Below are positions 1-9,649 of a DNA stretch of 64,000 nucleotides, piece by piece. Both the position numbers and the translations under genes were made by a program. Under the pieces are notes generated by a model, which was not told the DNA's origin, made no database searches, and saw only the letters and a list, made by a program, of their open reading frames with translations. The stretch is from Sulfurisphaera tokodaii str. 7 (lineage in GTDB: Archaea; Thermoproteota; Thermoprotei_A; Sulfolobales; Sulfolobaceae): positions 124,001-188,000 of the forward strand of contig NC_003106.2 of assembly GCF_000011205.1 (NCBI RefSeq), read 5' to 3'. The first letter of the stretch is position 1, and every line of letters starts with the position of its first letter.

Positions 1-557
1 TTTGAACCGTGCCTAATCCTCACGTAAGTCCAACTCTCATCAATTACCGTGGATTTTGCTGTGAAGTTCTTTAGTTGTTCTTGTAGGATTAATAAGTGTG
101 CATATGCCTCTATCCCCTTCCTCATCACTAGACTGTATATTGTTGTTAGTGGTTTTCCTTCAACCCTTGCTACTCCTCTCATACTCATTCTGTTAGTGTA
201 CTCTTTCAGTATCCTTTCCTTTTGTTCTTTACTCATCTTGTGGTTTTGTGTTTGATAGAATGTTCTCCCGCAAGTTTTGCACTTGTATTTTGTTTTTCCT
301 CTAGATGAGCCGTTCTTTACTATTTTGTTTGATTTGCATGAGGGACAAGGTGGTTTTTCTTCTCTTCTCCTCTTTACTCCAAGCTTTTTAGTGTAGTAGT
401 ATAGTGTTGATGGTGGTATTCCCAGTTTGGTGACTTGTACTCCTAGTAGGTATGCTGCTATTGCGTAAGCAAGGTCTTCTAAATCGTGTTTTCTTGGCTT
501 AAAATTTAAATTCCTCAGAACCAAAAGTATTAATTGTGCAAGGGTTACGAGGTTCAT
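1..557 (-). CDS. IS1-like transposase, 3' part beyond window edge
   Basis: Open frame of 185 codons that starts with ATG at 557-555 and runs off the left edge. The N-terminal half has a helical region, then a zinc-finger-like CPSC...CKTC pair near residues 77-100, then a helix-turn-helix region, and close to the edge VIDESWTY, which looks like the first aspartate of a DDE active site. This order (zinc finger, HTH, DDE) is that of IS1-family transposases and resembles the intact IS1-type gene at 38765, although this one has about 70 extra N-terminal residues. The catalytic remainder is not visible, so activity cannot be judged. A strong inverted repeat surrounds the start codon. Confidence 0.75.
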   Translation of the reverse strand, partial: MNLVTLAQLILLVLRNLNFKPRKHDLEDLAYAIAAYLLGVQVTKLGIPPSTLYYYTKKLGVKRRREEKPPCPSCKSNKIVKNGSSRGKTKYKCKTCGRTFYQTQNHKMSKEQKERILKEYTNRMSMRGVARVEGKPLTTIYSLVMRKGIEAYAHLLILQEQLKNFTAKSTVIDESWTYVRIRHGS

Positions 558-594
558 CTCGTGAACCCCCATATAACCTCGTGACCCTTGCACA
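535..594. repeat. 20-bp inverted repeat around the transposase start codon
   Basis: Arms 535-554 and 575-594 match as inverted repeats at 19 of 20 positions, with a 20-base spacer that contains the transposase start codon. One arm lies within the first codons of the leftward transposase and the other upstream of it. It probably marks the element end and could fold in read-through transcripts and hide the start codon. The outer boundary of the element is likely near 594-600. Confidence 0.7.
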
Positions 595-714
595 TAAACT
601 TTTCTAAAAATGATTTTTACTCTTTATACTTCTAGCTCTTCTTAGTGAGTCACATTAGAAAAAACTATTTTTATGAACATCATAATATTTTTACAAACAA
701 TTATCGAATTTCAT

Positions 715-1086
715 GACTGTTTGAGAACAGTCCCAGGTTCCGAAGTCTTTTCAGCCAATTTAAATTCAAAGTGTGACGCACTTATTATTACAAGTGGAAA
801 GAAAATAGTAAATTCGTTTAACCAAGATAAGATAGAAGCTAAAATCGTAGTTGAGGGAAGTGATCTAGCAATAACATATGATGGATATAAAAAACTGAGA
901 AATAAGGGTATAATTGTAGTCCCAGACGTATTAGCAAACTCCGGAAAAGCAATTGGCATTTATTTAAGATGGGTAAATAATAGAATTGGGAAAGTAATGT
1001 TTAATGAAGAAGAAACTATAAGGTTTTTATACGAAAAAATTAATAGAACATTAAGAGAAATAATAAATGAAAACAAAAAAACTTGA
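715..1086 (+). pseudogene. Glutamate dehydrogenase C-terminal relic
   Basis: The frame ending at 1086 resembles the C-terminal Rossmann half of Glu/Leu/Phe/Val dehydrogenases: CDALIITSGKK, then IEAKIVVEGSD, then GIIVVPDVLANSGKAIGIYL and a WVNN segment, in the family order. Only about 110 residues remain against roughly 420 in a full enzyme; the substrate-binding N-terminal domain is missing and the usual EGANGPTT stretch is altered (EGSDLAIT). An IS end lies about 100 bases upstream, so the 5' part was probably lost during insertion or deletion. An in-frame ATG at 673 exists, but its first residues do not look like the family. Confidence 0.7.
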
Positions 1087-1117
1087 TGAATTAAAAGAGA
1101 CTTTATTTTTAATGGCT

Positions 1118-1564
1118 TTATCCAAGATAAGCCATACCTATTAATGACCCCATTGGAACCTGACTAGATGTACCTACATATATAACTTCAGTTACAGTAT
1201 TTCCTTGAATCAGAACAACATTTTCGTTAAAACCTTCTATATAAGTATACAACCCAGAATTACCGGAAAAACCTAGACTATTCACATAATCCTGGGCATA
1301 TATAGGTGATTTAAATATCATTTTTATATATATTAACCAATCAGAATGAGTATCGATAAACCTATAGTAATATTCTTTTTCCAGTCCTTGAGCACCTTGA
1401 GTAGTAACATAACTATTATATAATGTCCATTGACCACCTAAGAATTTGCTTGGATTTGGTGGTTTAACTACTTGAGGAACTGAGGAAAGACTTAAAATGC
1501 CTAGAGATAGAGCAGCAATTATAACAACAGCCACTCCTATAACATAAATCAATCCTTTATCCAT
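1118..1564 (-). CDS. Membrane-anchored protein of unknown function
   Basis: 148 residues. An N-terminal hydrophobic helix (about residues 5-28) is followed by an external-looking domain rich in Tyr, Ser and Gly, with no motif I recognise. A TATA-like stretch (AGTATATATAA) and an AGGTGA ribosome-binding-like sequence precede the ATG. It lies downstream of the soxM gene pair on the same strand but is separated by about 190 bases and has its own promoter. Probably an extracytoplasmic protein tethered to the membrane. The function is not known. Confidence 0.7.
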   Translation of the reverse strand: MDKGLIYVIGVAVVIIAALSLGILSLSSVPQVVKPPNPSKFLGGQWTLYNSYVTTQGAQGLEKEYYYRFIDTHSDWLIYIKMIFKSPIYAQDYVNSLGFSGNSGLYTYIEGFNENVVLIQGNTVTEVIYVGTSSQVPMGSLIGMAYLG

Positions 1565-1754
1565 TTTTTCACCTAATTATATATACTATCAATTTTCATC
1601 TTAATAAATTTTTATATAAATGTTTATATGAGTGTGCAAATGTGGTATTCCATGTAATTTTGCAAATGTCAAATTTTCTGAGTTTAATCAACTTTAACAT
1701 GGTTTAATTATAAATTATAATTATAAATATGTTGAAGGAGATAGCCACTAATAT

Positions 1755-2285
1755 CTAATTTGTAAATATTTTAGCAAAAAATAATTTTAATAATATATAT
1801 ACGCCCAGAATATCCATAACAACAAAAACTATAGAACCAGCTGCCGGTAACTCATATCTGGGATAAATTGAATAAGGAGAGGAATAAAGTGAAAATCCAA
1901 TTATCCACATATAAGATAAAAGAGAATCACCAATCATCCATAAGAAGAAAAGAAAAACTAAGAAATTTATTGAAAATTTACTAATAGAAGATCCAATTAG
2001 CACCCCAGATATTGTCATAGATATCACATCTATAATCCAAATGAAATAGACCGAAGTAGCATAATCGAAAAACCATGGTAAATGCCAGAATATAATAATG
2101 GGTAAAGCTATAAAGAGAAATTTTCTTGATAACGAATAGAACTTATTTGACAGAAATATTGATATGCCGAGAATTAAATAATGAAATAACATCGGTATTG
2201 CAGGAGAATATGATAAAAAACTAAATGTAAATGGTAAAATTAAAAACATATCAAGAGGAAGAAGATAATAAAAAATCTTATTCAT
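1755..2285 (-). CDS. Small oxidase-cluster membrane protein (DUF1404-like)
   Basis: 176 residues with five to six hydrophobic segments. The start codon lies one base after the soxM stop codon, so the two are cotranscribed. It is a clear paralogue of the fourth gene of the soxABCD cluster (34518): both share an FWHLP motif in mid-protein, a (V/L)WM-x-x-D segment and a YS-x-x-P-Y stretch before the last helix. From memory these belong to a Sulfolobales family called DUF1404, and the FWHLP motif recalls the CtaG-type oxidase assembly proteins. A role as an accessory subunit or assembly factor for SoxM is inferred from this position. Confidence 0.75.
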   Translation of the reverse strand: MNKIFYYLLPLDMFLILPFTFSFLSYSPAIPMLFHYLILGISIFLSNKFYSLSRKFLFIALPIIIFWHLPWFFDYATSVYFIWIIDVISMTISGVLIGSSISKFSINFLVFLFFLWMIGDSLLSYMWIIGFSLYSSPYSIYPRYELPAAGSIVFVVMDILGVYILLKLFFAKIFTN

Positions 2286-2286
2286 C

Positions 2287-4734
2287 TTAAATCCCGAAGA
2301 ATGAGATTTGCCCTGGAGTAAAGGGATGATAGAACGGTAATTGCAAGTATAGCATTGTAAATACTATTACCCATATTCCATCTACAAAATGCCAATAATA
2401 TGATGCTGCAGTAGAAGCTTCATAGGGTATTATTCTCCTTGCCCTTAATAGCGTGAACGCCCATAGTGTTAGCCCCATAATAACGTGAAAACCATGTAAC
2501 CATACTATAGTGAAGAAGAATGATGTTATGATATTTTCTTGCGGAGTAAAGTGAATTATATGAGTAAACTCATACATTTGCCCACTTAGAAATGTTAACC
2601 CCATCAAGAACGTTGCTAAGCCTAAATATTTGAACCTTTTTAATTTACCCTTTAGTAGACTATCATAGGCGAAATGTGATGGTATTGAGCTTGAAAGTAA
2701 TATTATTGTCATTGCTAATGGTAAACCGTACCAATCTACATGGAACGAAGCCAAATATGGTTGTGCAGCAGGTGTCCAGTTAATAGTATAAAGATAACCT
2801 CCTATAAACCCTCCAAATAAGAATATTTCTGCTATAATTAAATAGAGGACTATAGTTCTTGTTTGCATTGCCTTTTGTATTCCCTCTGGTGTTACAGATA
2901 AGGTATTTGAAGACCCAGAAAATGGTGAACCAGCCATTTTTGTCATCTCAAATCCACCTGGAGGTCTTATAGATGGTACTGATGGATACAAGCCTTTGAA
3001 GTAATCATGATAAGCCCAATAACCTCCGACTGCTAAGAAGGCTAAAATCATTGGTAAACCTACATCTAGTAATCCAAATCTTAAAATAAACAAGAACCCC
3101 AATCCCGGTAAGAACATCAAAATACCCATTAATGATGGTAAAAATGTACCATGCCTATGCTCTGGTATAGATCCGTCCATTGCCCTACCAAATGTTAATG
3201 GTAATGCAACTGGTTTAATATAGAAGTCTGGTAGTCCTATTGCTTCAACTCCCCAAGGATCTAGACTTTCAACCCTTTTACCTTTAACCCAACTATAAAG
3301 TAAATTGCCGAAGATTAATACTAGCCCTAAACCCATTATTACTCCTCCTACATCAATTAGTATTTGGAATGGATAGTATATCATCGATGGAACCCATGCA
3401 TACCTTCTTGGCATACCTAATACTCCTTCAACAAACATTCCAGTAGCTATTACAAATGCTCCAGCTACTGTCATTATAGCACCACTCTTAGATAATTCCA
3501 TATCATACATTTTACCAGTAAAATATGGGAAATAGTAGAGCAATGCAGCTAAAAATGCTACTACAATAGCGAATACCATGTAATGAAAATGACCTACGAC
3601 AGCATAAGTACCATTTAAATCATAGTCTAAAGGTATTAGAGGGAATAACACACCTGTGATACCTCCAACAAGGAATAGTGCTATAAAACCTATAGTCAGC
3701 AGCGAATACCCAGTAACTCTAAGTTTTCCTTGATAAAATGTAGCGGTCCAATTAACAACCTTTACACCAGAAGGTATTGCTATTGCCATAGTTATAGCTG
3801 AAGAAACTGCATCAGCCCAGAAGTTAAATATTGATGTGAACATATGATGCATCCAAACTCCCATAGCACTTAAGAATGCTATTGCAAAAGATGATAACGC
3901 TAAGGCTTTATAACCATAAATTTGTCTACCCACAGACCTAGGTAACACTTCACCAATTATGCCCATTGCTGGAAGTATAAGGATATATACTTCTGGATGA
4001 CCGAAGAACCAGAAAACATTTTGCCACAGCAATGGATTTCCGCCAGCATTAGCATTAAAGAATTGGAAACCCCAATTTCTCTCTAGAAATGCCATAGCTA
4101 AACCGGCTGTTAATGGCGGTAAAGCTATCATTAGTAATATAGCTGTAGAGAAGAAAGCCCAAACAAATAATGGCATCTTAAAGTATGGTATTTTCTTTAG
4201 CCTAGTAATCGTCAATATGAAGTTTATTCCAGTTAACGTGCTAGATATACCAGCTATTATAAGAGCTATCTCTATTACATCCATTCCTATTCCGCTATTT
4301 ACTTGTAAATCCACAGAAAGTGGTGCATACATATACCATCCAGCATTTACAACTCCGACAAGAGGAGAGATTGCCGTTAAAGTGACGGCAGGGACTAGAA
4401 TCCAAAATGAGAGTGCATTTATTTTAGGCCAATATAAATCATGAGCACCAATCATTCTCGGAACTAAATAATTAGCTAGACCAGCAGATAATGGCATCAC
4501 TACGAAGAATATCATAAATATACCGTGAAGTGTTAAAGCGTCATAATATGTAGTAGGACCTATATTATTGAAAGTTAGCTGAGTCCTCATTATCGTTGCT
4601 TCAACGCTTCCGATAATTAGGCTAATAATTCCTAGTGTTATGTACATTATACCAATATCTGAAGCATTAGTAGTAGTAAATGCTATTTTAAGGACTTCCT
4701 TAATTTTATGAGCTACACTACTCATAATTCTCAT
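2287..4734 (-). CDS. soxM: SoxM heme-copper oxidase, fused subunits I and III
   Basis: 815 residues, a fusion of oxidase subunit I (about 1-530) and subunit III (about 600-815). Subunit I shows the heme ligand in LTLHG (His70), the CuB ligand and cross-linked Tyr motif WFFGHPEVY near 245, the CuB pair WMHHMF near 295 and the heme ligands in VGHFHYM near 380. The C-terminal part has several helices and HGFHV as in subunit III. In Sulfolobus acidocaldarius this fusion is the catalytic core of the SoxM supercomplex that reduces oxygen at the membrane. The divergent neighbour soxE and the downstream membrane gene complete the cluster. No damage is seen. Confidence 0.96.
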   Translation of the reverse strand: MRIMSSVAHKIKEVLKIAFTTTNASDIGIMYITLGIISLIIGSVEATIMRTQLTFNNIGPTTYYDALTLHGIFMIFFVVMPLSAGLANYLVPRMIGAHDLYWPKINALSFWILVPAVTLTAISPLVGVVNAGWYMYAPLSVDLQVNSGIGMDVIEIALIIAGISSTLTGINFILTITRLKKIPYFKMPLFVWAFFSTAILLMIALPPLTAGLAMAFLERNWGFQFFNANAGGNPLLWQNVFWFFGHPEVYILILPAMGIIGEVLPRSVGRQIYGYKALALSSFAIAFLSAMGVWMHHMFTSIFNFWADAVSSAITMAIAIPSGVKVVNWTATFYQGKLRVTGYSLLTIGFIALFLVGGITGVLFPLIPLDYDLNGTYAVVGHFHYMVFAIVVAFLAALLYYFPYFTGKMYDMELSKSGAIMTVAGAFVIATGMFVEGVLGMPRRYAWVPSMIYYPFQILIDVGGVIMGLGLVLIFGNLLYSWVKGKRVESLDPWGVEAIGLPDFYIKPVALPLTFGRAMDGSIPEHRHGTFLPSLMGILMFLPGLGFLFILRFGLLDVGLPMILAFLAVGGYWAYHDYFKGLYPSVPSIRPPGGFEMTKMAGSPFSGSSNTLSVTPEGIQKAMQTRTIVLYLIIAEIFLFGGFIGGYLYTINWTPAAQPYLASFHVDWYGLPLAMTIILLSSSIPSHFAYDSLLKGKLKRFKYLGLATFLMGLTFLSGQMYEFTHIIHFTPQENIITSFFFTIVWLHGFHVIMGLTLWAFTLLRARRIIPYEASTAASYYWHFVDGIWVIVFTMLYLQLPFYHPFTPGQISFFGI

Positions 4735-4983
4735 TAATTAATATCTGATACCAGTTTATTAATCTTATTATCAAAAACTTTTATAGTTTAAAACTTTGAT
4801 TATATTTTAATATTTAAGAGAAAAAATTTAATTAATCACAAGCTATCTTGTTTGTACCGTTCAAGAGTTTAATATATATAATTAATTAAGTTAATTAAAA
4901 ATTGAACATTAAACAACTAGTACTCTTTGTTGGTATAGAGTAAAAAAATAAAAGTTTGAAAAATACAGTTAATTTATGAGAAT
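4735..4983. promoter_or_regulatory. Divergent promoter region of soxM and soxE
   Basis: About 250 AT-rich bases between the leftward soxM and rightward soxE starts. For soxM a TATA-like AACTATAAAAG is read on the minus strand near 4780. For soxE an AATAAAAG stretch lies near 4950, about 30 bases before the ATG, consistent with a nearly leaderless transcript. No obvious operator palindrome was found, although the shared region would allow coordinate control. Confidence 0.5.
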
Positions 4984-5577
4984 ATGAGGAAAGCCGTCTC
5001 TCCAACTTTTACAGCCATAGTTGCTATTGTAGTAGCTATAGTTATAGTAGGGGCAGCAGTATATACATATCAACAGTTTTTAATGTACTCCTCAAAGACA
5101 TCAGCGGCAATTACAACAACATCAACCACTCCCAAGCACACATTACCTTATAATCCTAGTAACAAAACTGTATTTATTACTTTAGTAACGCTTTCCAGCG
5201 GACCTACATTTAATTTTAATGGAACAGATTTCGGAGCAATGGTTATATATGTACCAGCTGGATGGAACTTGTATATCACATTCATTAATCAACAAAGTTT
5301 GCCACACAATCTTAATTTAGTAGCTAACGATACATCTACTCCAAATTCGGCCAACATTGCTGATGATGGAAAAATCCTCTTAACTATTGGAGCTTCTTCA
5401 AGTGATTATCAAACTTCTGGAATAATGAGTGGTCAGTCAGCAAGTGGATTATATACTGATATACCTGCTGGAATTTATTGGCTTTGTTGTGGTATTGCGG
5501 GGCATGCAGAATCTGGAATGTGGGTAGTTTTAGTTGCATCCCCTAACGTAACTACTCCATATGTTGTTATAAGCTAA
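4984..5577 (+). CDS. soxE: Sulfocyanin, blue copper electron carrier
   Basis: 197 residues. An N-terminal membrane anchor (about 10-32) and a Thr/Ser-rich linker precede a cupredoxin domain. The type 1 copper ligands are visible: His in LPHNL near residue 107, then Cys, His and Met in CCGIAGHAESGM near 167-178. In Sulfolobus, sulfocyanin passes electrons from the Rieske-cytochrome b part to subunit II within the SoxM supercomplex on the outer face of the membrane. It is divergent from soxM and about 60 bases before soxH, which seems to have its own TATA box. Confidence 0.93.
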   Translation: MRKAVSPTFTAIVAIVVAIVIVGAAVYTYQQFLMYSSKTSAAITTTSTTPKHTLPYNPSNKTVFITLVTLSSGPTFNFNGTDFGAMVIYVPAGWNLYITFINQQSLPHNLNLVANDTSTPNSANIADDGKILLTIGASSSDYQTSGIMSGQSASGLYTDIPAGIYWLCCGIAGHAESGMWVVLVASPNVTTPYVVIS

Positions 5578-5636
5578 ATTCTTTTTTATAATTTTTTGCG
5601 TTAACTATAAATATTAGATTATTAAATATTCTTTTG

Positions 5637-6080
5637 ATGGCTAGGTTATCTATAGAAGTAATAACTATGATAGGGGCAGCTTTAATTCTTGCCGTATTAG
5701 GTGGTATTGCATTTCATGATCTAATAATGATAGATACTGGCGGATATTTTCCCCATAACGAAAAGCCAGAAGTGATTAGAGTTATAGCAAGACAATACGT
5801 TTGGGAATTTATATATCCTAACGGTACTATAAGTTATGATAAGGTTGTTATACAAGCGGGTAAACCATATATCTTTAATCTAACTTCCGCTGATGTAATC
5901 CACGCAATGTATATTGTACAATTAGGGTATAAGCTTGAAGCTATTCCAGGATATTATTATCCATTATACATAATAGTAGATAAACCGGGAGTGTATAACA
6001 TTTACTGTGCAGAATTTTGCGGTCCGGGACACTATACTATGATAGGAGAGCTAATAGTAGTTAATTCTACAGCAGGGTGA
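5637..6080 (+). CDS. soxH: SoxH, CuA-containing oxidase subunit II
   Basis: 147 residues from the ATG at 5637; a TTG just before it at 5634 would add one residue but is less likely. One N-terminal transmembrane helix is followed by a cupredoxin domain with the full CuA set: His in VIHAMY near residue 88, then CAEFCGPGHYTM near 122-133 (two Cys, His and Met). It should receive electrons from sulfocyanin and pass them to SoxM. A CTATAAATA box near 5605-5613 puts transcription start at about the ATG. The next gene begins four bases after the stop, indicating an operon. Confidence 0.94.
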   Translation: MARLSIEVITMIGAALILAVLGGIAFHDLIMIDTGGYFPHNEKPEVIRVIARQYVWEFIYPNGTISYDKVVIQAGKPYIFNLTSADVIHAMYIVQLGYKLEAIPGYYYPLYIIVDKPGVYNIYCAEFCGPGHYTMIGELIVVNSTAG

Positions 6081-6084
6081 TAAG

Positions 6085-6534
6085 ATGAGTCAAAGGCTCT
6101 CTAAGAAGGATTACGCATTATGGGTAATATCTGTAATAGTAATGTTCTTTATATTTGAGGCATTAGGAAATTTCGGAAATTTAACTGCATTATCCTCAGC
6201 CTCACCGATTTCCTTAGCAGAAAAATCGTTATTTAGAATCACTTATATTGCAGCTGGTGGTGTATTTGCTATATTTATGGGTAGTTTAATCTTTCTCTCT
6301 TTAAGGTTTAGAGAGAGGAGTGAGGTAAGTGTACAGAGGAAAATCGATTACAGCGCAATTAGTCTAGGTGTGCTAATAGTTACTGGAATAGTATTAGTTT
6401 GGCTTTCTTTACCATATTTATCTCCTAATATTCCTTTAGTATTACAATTTAATACTGGTATACTAATTTCAATGGCTATGTTTCTATTATTTGCATTAAC
6501 TGTAGTACTATATAAAGAATATTATAAAGATTAA
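6085..6534 (+). CDS. soxI: Small SoxM-cluster membrane subunit, SoxI-like
   Basis: 149 residues with four hydrophobic segments (about 12-28, 50-72, 90-110, 120-142) and no cofactor motif. A GGGTGAT ribosome-binding-like sequence overlaps the soxH stop codon and precedes the ATG, so translation is probably coupled. The S. acidocaldarius SoxM supercomplex contains a small membrane subunit named SoxI; assignment of this gene to it rests on position and topology, not on a diagnostic motif. Confidence 0.6.
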   Translation: MSQRLSKKDYALWVISVIVMFFIFEALGNFGNLTALSSASPISLAEKSLFRITYIAAGGVFAIFMGSLIFLSLRFRERSEVSVQRKIDYSAISLGVLIVTGIVLVWLSLPYLSPNIPLVLQFNTGILISMAMFLLFALTVVLYKEYYKD

Positions 6535-6596
6535 GTTAATTATTTTTCTATTTTCTTCTAATCAAACTTTAAAAGCCTAAAAACGAATATTAACTT

Positions 6597-7331
6597 ATGG
6601 GAAGAAAAAAGTTAGTGATATTTATCGTGGCATTATTCTTCTTATTCCTTTATTTCTCTTTTTTCCCACCAGGGTTATTTTCAAACATTATTGACCCAGT
6701 GATATTTTGGATAATTATACTTTTTATCTTACTTTCTTATCCTTTTAACACAGTATTTACTTATATTAAGAGTAATTTCAAAAAGAGAAAAGAGATCTCA
6801 ATTTCTACCCTAATATACTTTCCATTTCATCTTCTGATATTTAGTTTAGCTCTAGAAAAATTATTACTATTATTCTTTAATTATTCCCCAGAATTTTACC
6901 ATGGAGAAGTAAGTTTAGCGTTTTCGCCATTTGTAACTTCTGGTTTAGGTTTTCTATTCAATCTTCTATTTAATCCTTCAATTGAAGTATTATTACCGCC
7001 ATATTATTTTCTTTCAATTACACCATTTGCAATATTTACAGCATTAAGCATAACATTTTTAGTATCTGCAAATATAGGTAAGATATTTGAATTTATAAGA
7101 TCAAAGCGATTAATTGCTGGAGTAGTTACTCTTGGATTAGTTGGTGGTACTACATGTTGCTTGTCTTTGCCAACTATTATAGCGTTTTATACTCCGCTTT
7201 CTTTTCTTGCATATAGTGTTATAAGTGGTGAAATTTTAACGGTAGTATATTTTGCTTTACCATTAATTGTAATATTTTCTCTATATGATCTATTTAAAAG
7301 ATCTCTTAAAGTTAAATGTGATTGTAAATAG
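6597..7331 (+). CDS. Polytopic membrane protein in the SoxM cluster
   Basis: 244 residues with about six transmembrane helices. The striking feature is GGTTCCLSLP near residues 183-192, a Cys pair inside a hydrophobic segment, followed near the C-terminus by KCDCK, a second Cys pair on the cytoplasmic side. Such paired cysteines suggest metal or redox handling, so a role in copper delivery or oxidase assembly is a reasonable guess, but I do not recognise the family. A TATA-like TTTAAAAG near 6568 suggests its own leaderless promoter between soxI and soxF. Confidence 0.75.
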   Translation: MGRKKLVIFIVALFFLFLYFSFFPPGLFSNIIDPVIFWIIILFILLSYPFNTVFTYIKSNFKKRKEISISTLIYFPFHLLIFSLALEKLLLLFFNYSPEFYHGEVSLAFSPFVTSGLGFLFNLLFNPSIEVLLPPYYFLSITPFAIFTALSITFLVSANIGKIFEFIRSKRLIAGVVTLGLVGGTTCCLSLPTIIAFYTPLSFLAYSVISGEILTVVYFALPLIVIFSLYDLFKRSLKVKCDCK

Positions 7332-7380
7332 ATTAAACATTTTAGTAAAACTTAAATAGTTTTTAGTATAAAATTTCTTT

Positions 7381-8115
7381 GTGAGAAATATGAAAAGACG
7401 AGACTTTATTAGGTTAGCTATGATAGCTGGCGGGGCTGTTGCAATATCTCCATTATTTTCGCCTCTTTTTAATTACATGGGATATTATTATAATGAATTA
7501 AGAGTTATATCGAAAAATTATTTAGTAGCTAATAATACAGCTGGTTTACAAGGATTTCCTAAGTATAAAATAGCAAATATTAAAGATATACAAAGTACTA
7601 GTTGTCCAGTTTACTTCTTTGCTTATCCCTTAACAAATGAACCTTGCTTCTTAGTTGATTTCTCTAAATTGAATAATCAAACTAACGTAGAATTTAAGAA
7701 TCCTTACTATGGTCAATTTGCTATAAATTCTAAGTTTCCAACTATTAAGGGTGTAGGTCCAAAAGGTTCAATATGTGCATTCTCAGCAATATGCGTTCAT
7801 TTAGGTTGTCAATTACCGGCACAAGTCCTTACAAGTTCGCCGAATATACCAGGCTTGAATCCTGCTACTACGATTTTACATTGTCCATGCCATGGATCAA
7901 TGTATAAGCTAGATAAAGGAGGGATAGTAGTTGGTGGGCCCGCACCAAGACCATTACCGATAATTTTCCTAGAATACGATAATACAACTGGTGATATTTA
8001 TGCTATAGGCACTAATGCACCATATTTCTCTAAAACTAGACCAACTAGTAATTTGATTTATGATCCGGATTACTCATACCAAATACCATCTAATCCAGCT
8101 TGTACTTCAGGGTGA
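7381..8115 (+). CDS. soxF: SoxF Rieske iron-sulfur protein
   Basis: 244 residues from a GTG at 7381; an ATG at 7390 would start at MKRRDFIRL and is equally plausible. Either way the N-terminus is a twin-arginine signal anchor (KRRDF plus a hydrophobic stretch). The Rieske 2Fe-2S ligands are intact: CVHLGC at residues 138-143 and CPCHGS at 168-173, one Cys and one His from each. It should act with SoxG as the bc1-like part of the SoxM supercomplex, oxidising quinol outside the membrane. A GGTGAT sequence at its stop codon is the ribosome-binding site of soxG. Confidence 0.95.
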   Translation: MRNMKRRDFIRLAMIAGGAVAISPLFSPLFNYMGYYYNELRVISKNYLVANNTAGLQGFPKYKIANIKDIQSTSCPVYFFAYPLTNEPCFLVDFSKLNNQTNVEFKNPYYGQFAINSKFPTIKGVGPKGSICAFSAICVHLGCQLPAQVLTSSPNIPGLNPATTILHCPCHGSMYKLDKGGIVVGGPAPRPLPIIFLEYDNTTGDIYAIGTNAPYFSKTRPTSNLIYDPDYSYQIPSNPACTSG

Positions 8116-8119
8116 TAAC

Positions 8120-9649
8120 GTGGAAGAAGAAAGACAGAGCTGGTTAGATAAAGTCTTTCAATGGTTAGATGAAAGAGTAGGAATATATGGACATACTATC
8201 GCTAAAGCTCCAAGGTATGCTTATAGGCTTGATTATTGGTTAGGCTCAATGGTACTTGCTGCCTTCACTTTAGCTGTAATAACTGGAGCCCTTGTTGCAT
8301 TATATTACGTTCCTTCCGATCCTTATGCTTCTACAGTATATCTAATTACAAAGGTACCTTATGGAGCCTTATTATTTAGTATACATACATGGGCCGCTTA
8401 CGCAATGATATTTTTACTTATTATTCACATGACGAGAAACTTTATTGTAGGTGCTTATAGGAAACCTAGAGAAATTATGTGGGTTGTCGGTGTAATATTA
8501 GCTGGATTAGCTTTAACTGAAGCATATTTAGGTTACTCCTTACCATATAACTTAATATCTTGGACAGCAACCACTACTGGTCTGAATCTGTTCGCTTACA
8601 TGCCTTTTAATTTAGCTGCTCTAATCAAATTAATGACTACTGTACCAACTGATTTGCCCGGTATAGCTAGTGGCGTTGATCCCTTGGTTGATAGATTCTT
8701 TATATTCCACTGGATTGTTGGAGGATTAATACTTCTGTTCATAATGATTCATTTGGCAATATTTGAAAAACACGGAGGACCTACACCACCACCTAGTAAG
8801 GAGTCAGGTCCAGAATTAATTGAGCATTTTAGGGATAAAATAGATAATGATCCTAATTGGAGATTACAGCCATATACAAGAACTTTTGGAATGATATTAA
8901 TGACTTTCTTCCTCATATTTGGTGCGGTAATACTCATTGCATCATTAATACCATACAATATCGCAATTACTGGTAGCGGGCTTAAGTATACAATGCCAGA
9001 GTATAACCCCGTGTTGGCTGCCCAAACACCACCAATACCAGACTGGTACTTCTTGTTTATTTACTTCTTTTATAAATCAGTACCCCCACAATATGCCTCA
9101 ATAATTTTCTTAGCCTGGATTCTAATCACACTATTATTTCCATTTATAGATCAGTATATCTTTAGACATAAAGCCAGTCATCCTATAATGAGACCAGCTG
9201 CAATAGCTTTAGGAACAGGGTTTATAATTTCCTTCATAGTAAACAGTATTTGGGCATATAAGACACCCGGAGTAGATATAGGACCTATAGGTGTTGAAGT
9301 AGATGGTTTAATTTTCTTAGCATCTTTTGTAGTACTCTACCCGTTAATAAAATTCTATTTAGCTCCAAGATCTATTAAAGGGGATTCCTCTGGAGGAAGT
9401 TTTGATTTTGGAAAAAGTATGAGTTTAAGGACTAAAACTCTGAATTTGCAACAGCAAAAATTAATACTAAGGTCTAGCGAAATAGCATTTATTGGATTAG
9501 TCTCTTCATTTGTATATGTCACATCCCAGCTATTTGCATCTATGCAACTAGCATATCTAACAGTACAATTTGGAGTAGGATTTCTACTAGGATTAGACTT
9601 GCTACTATTAGCTGGTATACTAGGCTTCCTAATTTTTGGTGGTAAATAA
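8120..9649 (+). CDS. soxG: SoxG cytochrome b
   Basis: 509 residues from a GTG at 8120, chosen because GGTGAT lies just upstream and an alternative ATG at 8060 would overlap soxF by 56 bases and add a non-family N-terminus. Two pairs of helix histidines typical of cytochrome b are present: IHTWAAY and LIIHMTRNF near 90-103, and FHWIV and MIHLAIF near 197-211. A PDWYFLF motif, equivalent to PEWY of the quinol site, lies near residue 308. It has about ten or more helices. It pairs with SoxF in quinol oxidation within the SoxM supercomplex. It is homologous to SoxC at 32777. Confidence 0.94.
   Translation: MEEERQSWLDKVFQWLDERVGIYGHTIAKAPRYAYRLDYWLGSMVLAAFTLAVITGALVALYYVPSDPYASTVYLITKVPYGALLFSIHTWAAYAMIFLLIIHMTRNFIVGAYRKPREIMWVVGVILAGLALTEAYLGYSLPYNLISWTATTTGLNLFAYMPFNLAALIKLMTTVPTDLPGIASGVDPLVDRFFIFHWIVGGLILLFIMIHLAIFEKHGGPTPPPSKESGPELIEHFRDKIDNDPNWRLQPYTRTFGMILMTFFLIFGAVILIASLIPYNIAITGSGLKYTMPEYNPVLAAQTPPIPDWYFLFIYFFYKSVPPQYASIIFLAWILITLLFPFIDQYIFRHKASHPIMRPAAIALGTGFIISFIVNSIWAYKTPGVDIGPIGVEVDGLIFLASFVVLYPLIKFYLAPRSIKGDSSGGSFDFGKSMSLRTKTLNLQQQKLILRSSEIAFIGLVSSFVYVTSQLFASMQLAYLTVQFGVGFLLGLDLLLLAGILGFLIFGGK

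Noticed and set aside
49-255. Plus-strand frame of 68 codons rich in Phe, Ser and Leu
   Set aside because: It is the antisense of the transposase gene at 1-557, whose zinc finger and DDE start are clear.
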